Assembly (NCBI GenBank): GCA_045612885.1 | Contig: JAZKZZ010000026.1 | Coordinates: 1 to 9,778 of the forward strand | DNA: 9,778 nt | Source of the DNA: RGIG6178 sp045612885 | GTDB taxonomy: Bacteria > Bacillota_I > Bacilli_A > RFN20 > DUOF01 | Reading direction: 5' to 3' | Shown here: positions 6,430 to 9,778 of the stretch, piece by piece | How positions within the stretch are numbered: the first letter of the stretch is position 1 | Layout: each line of letters starts with the position of its first letter | Made by a program: the position numbers and the translations under genes | The notes under the pieces: model-generated | Seen by the model: the letters and a program-made list of their open reading frames with translations, nothing else | Told to the model about the DNA's origin: nothing | Database searches by the model: none

Positions 6430-6458
6430 TTGATAAATTTTAGATTATGTAGTATATT
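6430..6458 (+). promoter_or_regulatory. rpsO promoter
   Basis: TTGATA (6430-6435), 17 bases, then TATATT (6453-6458): a strong vegetative promoter with one mismatch in the -10. Transcription should start near 6465, giving an rpsO leader of about 80 bases. Confidence 0.7.
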
Positions 6459-6464
6459 ACTAAT

Positions 6465-6545
6465 CGTGAGACTTATACTCGGTTTTAAATTATTCCCTAA
6501 TTTATTACTTAGTTTAAGCCAAAAAGAGAAAATGGAGGGAAAATT
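6465..6545 (+). promoter_or_regulatory. rpsO leader, possible S15-binding autoregulatory RNA
   Basis: The leader can form a small GAG/CTC hairpin (6468-6470 with 6478-6480). Beside it, a larger element has GGTTT (6481-6485) pairing with AAGCC (6516-6520), enclosing a six-base stem AAATTA/TAATTT (6487-6492, 6498-6503) with loop TTCCC. Such adjoining helices ahead of the GGAGG (6534-6538) resemble the multi-helix mRNA elements by which S15 represses its own synthesis in several bacteria. The match to any particular published class is not established here. Confidence 0.4.
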
Positions 6546-6815
6546 ATGACAATTACAAAAGAGCAAATCGCAGAGTTAACAAAGAAGTATGGTTCTAATG
6601 AAAATGATAGTGGTAGTGCTTCAGTTCAAGTTGCTATTTTAACTACTAGAATTAATGCTTTAACTCTTCACTTAAAAGATCATAAAAAAGATAATCACTC
6701 TCGTAGAGGATTATTAGCTATGGTTAGTAAGAGAAGAAAACTTTTAGATTACATTAAAGAAAGAAATCCACAACAATATCTTGATTTAATTGCTAGTCTA
6801 GGAATAAGAAAGTAA
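6546..6815 (+). CDS. rpsO: 30S ribosomal protein S15
   Basis: This 89-residue protein is a full-length S15, a primary 16S rRNA-binding protein of the small subunit platform that nucleates S6/S18 binding. It shows the family's hallmark blocks: SASVQVAILTTRINALTLHL, DHKKDNHSRRGLLAMVSKRR (includes the conserved HSRRGLL), KLLDYIKERNPQQY, and the terminal LIASLGIRK. The ATG follows GGAGG with a normal spacer. It has its own promoter and leader upstream and a terminator directly downstream. In many bacteria pnp follows rpsO; here the neighbour is a convergent deacetylase gene, so rpsO is transcribed alone. Confidence 0.98.
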   Translation: MTITKEQIAELTKKYGSNENDSGSASVQVAILTTRINALTLHLKDHKKDNHSRRGLLAMVSKRRKLLDYIKERNPQQYLDLIASLGIRK

Positions 6816-6826
6816 TAAAACAAAAG

Positions 6827-6848
6827 AAAGCCCTATATGGGCTTTTTT
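6827..6848. terminator. Bidirectional terminator between rpsO and the deacetylase gene
   Basis: AAAGCCC (6827-6833) and GGGCTTT (6839-6845) form a perfect seven-base stem with loop TATAT. A T-run follows on the plus strand (to 6848), and the reverse strand also leads into a T-rich stretch. The minus-strand gene's TAG stop (6833-6835) lies at the loop edge of the hairpin. Confidence 0.85.
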
Positions 6849-7603
6849 ACATGTTGTATAAGATAGGATTCTTCGTTTAATATTTTAAATTTATAACCCT
6901 TTGATAAACAATATTCAATAACATAAGGAAGTGCCTTTATTGTTGCTTCTTTCTTTTTATTATCATGCATTAATATAATTTGATTATAGATATTATTAGA
7001 TTCATTAAGTTTAATGTAATTTATAGTACTTTTTATAATTTCATCATAATCATTATTATAATGAGAATCAAAAGAATCTACATTCCAATCTACATGTGTA
7101 TATCCTTGATTATCTAATATTTTAATAATTGATTGAATTTGATTCTTACTTGTAATTGTAGTAGAACTTCCTCCAGGAAATCTATATAAGGTTGGTTCTA
7201 TATTTATAGTTTTCTTTATCCAATTAGCACATTCAAAAAAATCATTTATAAAACTTTGTTCATTTTCATATATTGTAGAGTATTTGTGTGAATAGGAATG
7301 AATAGCTATTTTATGTCCTTTATTATTGATCGATTTTAGTAAGTCGTTTTTTAATTTATATGAGGGACCAACAACAAAAAAAGTTGCTTGTATTTCATAT
7401 TTTTCTAAGATATCTAAAATTTGTTCACTATTTTCGCTTGGTCCATCATCAAATGTTAGATAAACTATTTTTTCTTTATCAATATTAGTAGATAATACAG
7501 GCATTTCATTGTCTGTTTTTGGTGTGAAAAAGAAATATAAGGAAATAATTAAAAAAGAAAATAATAAAATTATGGATATATAAAATAAATGAATTCTTTT
7601 CAT
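6833..7603 (-). CDS. Membrane-anchored polysaccharide deacetylase (NodB family)
   Basis: This is a 256-residue carbohydrate esterase 4 (NodB-homology) enzyme, predicted to remove acetyl groups from amino sugars of cell-wall glycan outside the membrane. All five catalytic motifs are present: TFDDGPS (Asp52/Asp53 in this numbering), HSYSH (His102, His106) for metal binding, RFPGGSS (141-147), DWNVDSFD (from 172), and LMHD (His213). Residues 5-26 (IHLFYISIILLFSFLIISLYFF) form an N-terminal anchor or uncleaved signal. ATG 7603 is chosen because AGGGTG (7611-7616 on the complementary strand) precedes it by seven bases and the membrane segment follows at once. The longer in-frame start at 7690 adds 29 polar residues that would break this layout. 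Peptidoglycan GlcNAc or MurNAc is the likely substrate, but the sequence does not decide it. Confidence 0.92.
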   Translation of the reverse strand: MKRIHLFYISIILLFSFLIISLYFFFTPKTDNEMPVLSTNIDKEKIVYLTFDDGPSENSEQILDILEKYEIQATFFVVGPSYKLKNDLLKSINNKGHKIAIHSYSHKYSTIYENEQSFINDFFECANWIKKTINIEPTLYRFPGGSSTTITSKNQIQSIIKILDNQGYTHVDWNVDSFDSHYNNDYDEIIKSTINYIKLNESNNIYNQIILMHDNKKKEATIKALPYVIEYCLSKGYKFKILNEESYLIQHVKKPI

Positions 7604-7670
7604 AATCTTCACCCTATCATTTATTTTTCTCAATATATCTGAAAAAATACTATTTGATGAGTGTGATTTA

Positions 7671-7699
7671 TTGAATAAGCAATCTTTCAATGCTAAAAT
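7671..7699 (+). promoter_or_regulatory. Promoter of the P-type ATPase gene
   Basis: TTGAAT (7671-7676) lies 17 bases before TAAAAT (7694-7699), with TGC in front making an extended -10. The predicted start is near 7706, giving a leader of about 20 bases. For the divergent deacetylase only a weak candidate is seen (minus-strand TATATT at 7632-7637, poor -35). Confidence 0.6.
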
Positions 7700-7725
7700 A
7701 ATAATTGGAAACGTGGTGAAAATTC

Positions 7726-9778
7726 ATGGCAAAAAGAGTTAGTAAAACAAATACTAAAACTGATGAAATTAAAATAGTAGAAAAGACTTCTTTAGATGTG
7801 AATGAAGATGAAAGCAAAAAAACATCACAATTAAAGAAAATGAGTGGTGAAACAGAAGAGGTATCTACTAGTGGTACGACTAGATTTCGTGTTGATCTAA
7901 AGAAAGGATTAAGTGACGAACAAGTTAATACAAGAATAGCAGAAGGATTAGTGAATAAGGTGGGGAAAGGAAGTACAAAAACAATCCCTCACATTATTTT
8001 TTCTAATATTTTTACCACTTTTAATATTGTCGTAATAATTGTTTCAATTTGGCTTATTAGTGTTAATACTAAGATTACTTATTATTCATTTGCAGTAATG
8101 GCTATTGTTAATACTCTTATTGGAATTATTCAAGAAGTAAAAGCTAAAATAACTATTGATAAGTTATCACTTCTTAGTGCACCAAGCGCTTCAGTAATTA
8201 GAAATGGTAGACAAATTGAAATACCAGTAGATGAATTAGTATTGGATGATGTTTTAGTTTTAACTGCTGGTAAACAAGTTTGTGCAGACTGTATTTTAAA
8301 AGATGGAAATGTAGAAGTTAATGAATCTTTATTAACTGGAGAAAGTGATGCTTTAGTTAAAAAAATTGGTTCCTCATTATATTCAGGAAGTTATATTGTT
8401 TCAGGAACATGTAAAGCAAAAGTAGAAAAAATTGGTGAAGATAGTTATATTGAAAAACTTGCTAAACAAGCTAAAGTATATAAAAAACCTGGATCTAAAA
8501 TTTTAAAATCTTTAAGGCTTATTGTTAGAGTTGGAATTATATATATTGCAATATCAGTAGCTCCTTTATTCTTTGCTCATAGAGCGTATGAAGCTACTAT
8601 ATATGCTGATAAATGGCAAATTTATGCTGAAACAGTTAGAGATACATCTTCGATTGTAATGGCTATGATTCCTTCAGGATTGTTCCTTACAACTAGTGTT
8701 GCCTTATCTGTAAGTGTAATTAGATTATCTAGAAAGAATACTCTAGTACAAGAATTATATTGTATTGAAATGTTAGCAAGAGTTGATGTTTTATGCCTTG
8801 ATAAGACAGGAACTATTACTGATGGTAGCATGACTGTAAAAGGTGTAGAAGAAATAAAGAATGATACAGGTATTACTATTAAACAGATAATAGCTTTAGT
8901 ACTAGGAAGTTTAAAGGATTCCAATATGACTTCAGTTGCATTGGAAAAAGAATTCGGTAAAGCCAAAAGGGTAAACCCTTTATTTACAGTACCTTTCTCT
9001 AGTGCTAGAAAGTATAGTGCTGTTAGTTTAGAAAAATATGGAACATTTTTACTAGGTGCTCCGGAATTCATTTTAAAAAAAGATTATGATACTATAGCTC
9101 AAAATGTAGAAAAGTATACAAGAAAAGGTTATCGTGTATTACTTATAGGACATTTAAAAGAAAATATAAAACATGTTGATGATCTTAACAATATTAACCC
9201 TAGTGCATTAGCTCTTATCTTAATTGAAGATACTATAAGAGAAGATGCATTAGAAACTCTATCTTACTTTAGAGATAGTGGAGTTGACTTGAAAGTAATA
9301 AGTGGAGATAATGCTTTAACTGTATCAATGGTTGCTAAAAGAGCAGGTGTAGAAAACAGTGAAAAATATATTAGTTTAGAGAGAATAAGTGATGAGAAGT
9401 TAGTACAAATTGCTGATCAATATACAGTATTTGGAAGAGTTACTCCAAATCAAAAGAAAATCCTTGTTGAAGCATTAAAAGCCAAGGGTAAAACAGTAGC
9501 TATGACAGGTGATGGTGTTAACGATATCTTAGCCCTAAAAGAAGCCGACTGCTCAATTGCAATGGCAAGTGGTAGCGAAGCGGTTCGTAGCGTATCTCAC
9601 ATGGTGCTTTTAAACTCAGACTTCAGCAGCATGCCAGAAACAGTTTTAGAGGGTCGCAGAGTTATTAATAACGTTCAACGTGCTTCTGCCCTATTCTTTA
9701 TGAAAACGATATTTACAATCGTATTCTCAATATTTATTCTTTCAATCCTGGAACCTTATCCACTTGAACCAATACAAA
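7726..9778 (+). CDS. P-type cation ATPase, CtpE-like (3' partial)
   Basis: The frame runs open from ATG 7726 through 684 codons to the window end. Core P-type ATPase motifs are intact: TGES (actuator, 204-207), IPSGL in the M4 helix (Pro316), DKTGTITDG with phosphorylated Asp359, and TGDGVND (Asp596) in the hinge. The LSDEQVNTRIAEGLVN start of the conserved part (about residue 61), the LVQELYCIEMLARVDVLCLD stretch before the aspartyl site and the VLLNSDFSSMPETVLEGRRV region resemble CtpE-type HAD-IC ATPases, linked in mycobacteria to calcium. Substrate assignment is therefore tentative. The N-terminal 60 residues are a charged, low-complexity extension. The last membrane helices are outside the window. 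The start is supported by the promoter upstream, with GGTGAAAA-type spacing. Base composition changes near the end (see findings). Confidence 0.93.
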   Translation, partial: MAKRVSKTNTKTDEIKIVEKTSLDVNEDESKKTSQLKKMSGETEEVSTSGTTRFRVDLKKGLSDEQVNTRIAEGLVNKVGKGSTKTIPHIIFSNIFTTFNIVVIIVSIWLISVNTKITYYSFAVMAIVNTLIGIIQEVKAKITIDKLSLLSAPSASVIRNGRQIEIPVDELVLDDVLVLTAGKQVCADCILKDGNVEVNESLLTGESDALVKKIGSSLYSGSYIVSGTCKAKVEKIGEDSYIEKLAKQAKVYKKPGSKILKSLRLIVRVGIIYIAISVAPLFFAHRAYEATIYADKWQIYAETVRDTSSIVMAMIPSGLFLTTSVALSVSVIRLSRKNTLVQELYCIEMLARVDVLCLDKTGTITDGSMTVKGVEEIKNDTGITIKQIIALVLGSLKDSNMTSVALEKEFGKAKRVNPLFTVPFSSARKYSAVSLEKYGTFLLGAPEFILKKDYDTIAQNVEKYTRKGYRVLLIGHLKENIKHVDDLNNINPSALALILIEDTIREDALETLSYFRDSGVDLKVISGDNALTVSMVAKRAGVENSEKYISLERISDEKLVQIADQYTVFGRVTPNQKKILVEALKAKGKTVAMTGDGVNDILALKEADCSIAMASGSEAVRSVSHMVLLNSDFSSMPETVLEGRRVINNVQRASALFFMKTIFTIVFSIFILSILEPYPLEPIQ

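Noticed and set aside
7604..7690. Longer start for the deacetylase at 7690
   Set aside because: It would put 29 polar residues before the membrane anchor, while ATG 7603 has a good ribosome binding site at the right distance.
8622..9071. Long minus-strand open frame of 149 codons
   Set aside because: It is antisense to the P-type ATPase, across its conserved IPSGL and DKTGT motifs, with no ribosome binding site or recognisable product.
1..9778. CRISPR array, insertion sequence or phage genes
   Set aside because: No regularly spaced repeats, terminal inverted repeats, transposase, integrase or phage structural genes were seen.

Overview
The window is very AT-rich bacterial DNA with Gram-positive expression signals: strong AGGAGG-type ribosome binding sites, TTGAnn/TATAAT promoters, and short hairpin plus T-run terminators. 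The mix of genes (acyl carrier protein, YqeY, MscL, S15, a membrane-anchored NodB deacetylase, a CtpE-like P-type ATPase) fits a low-GC Bacillota, perhaps an Erysipelotrichia/RF39/Mollicutes-adjacent gut lineage. That placement is inference. The genetic code looks standard: the tRNA-Trp has a CCA anticodon and Trp is written TGG. No complete gene here ends in TGA, and I saw no in-frame TGA.

Layout. Positions 2-235 hold the 3' end of a membrane protein. Positions 287-936 hold a translationally coupled pair, a small acyl carrier protein and a YqeY-domain protein. Positions 985-1058 encode tRNA-Trp with its own promoter and terminator. Positions 1237-3083 are a tight operon of three unrecognised genes (350, 83 and 175 codons) with a clear promoter and terminator. 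Directly behind it, with its own extended -10 promoter, comes an 875-residue SF2 helicase (3148-5775) that carries two predicted membrane helices in its C-terminal third. Then follow mscL (5846-6409), rpsO (6546-6815) with a structured leader, a convergent polysaccharide deacetylase (6833-7603, minus strand), and a divergent P-type ATPase (7726 onward) cut off by the window end.

How the genes relate. Most are housekeeping or envelope functions standing as independent short transcription units. The exception is 1237-5775, an accessory-looking block of three hydrophilic, lysine-rich unknown proteins (one Cys-rich) next to a membrane-tethered helicase. Its position between core genes and its helicase-plus-unknowns content make it the best candidate for an undescribed system, possibly genome defence or nucleic-acid handling at the membrane. 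That role is inferred from architecture only; no sequence comparison could be run.
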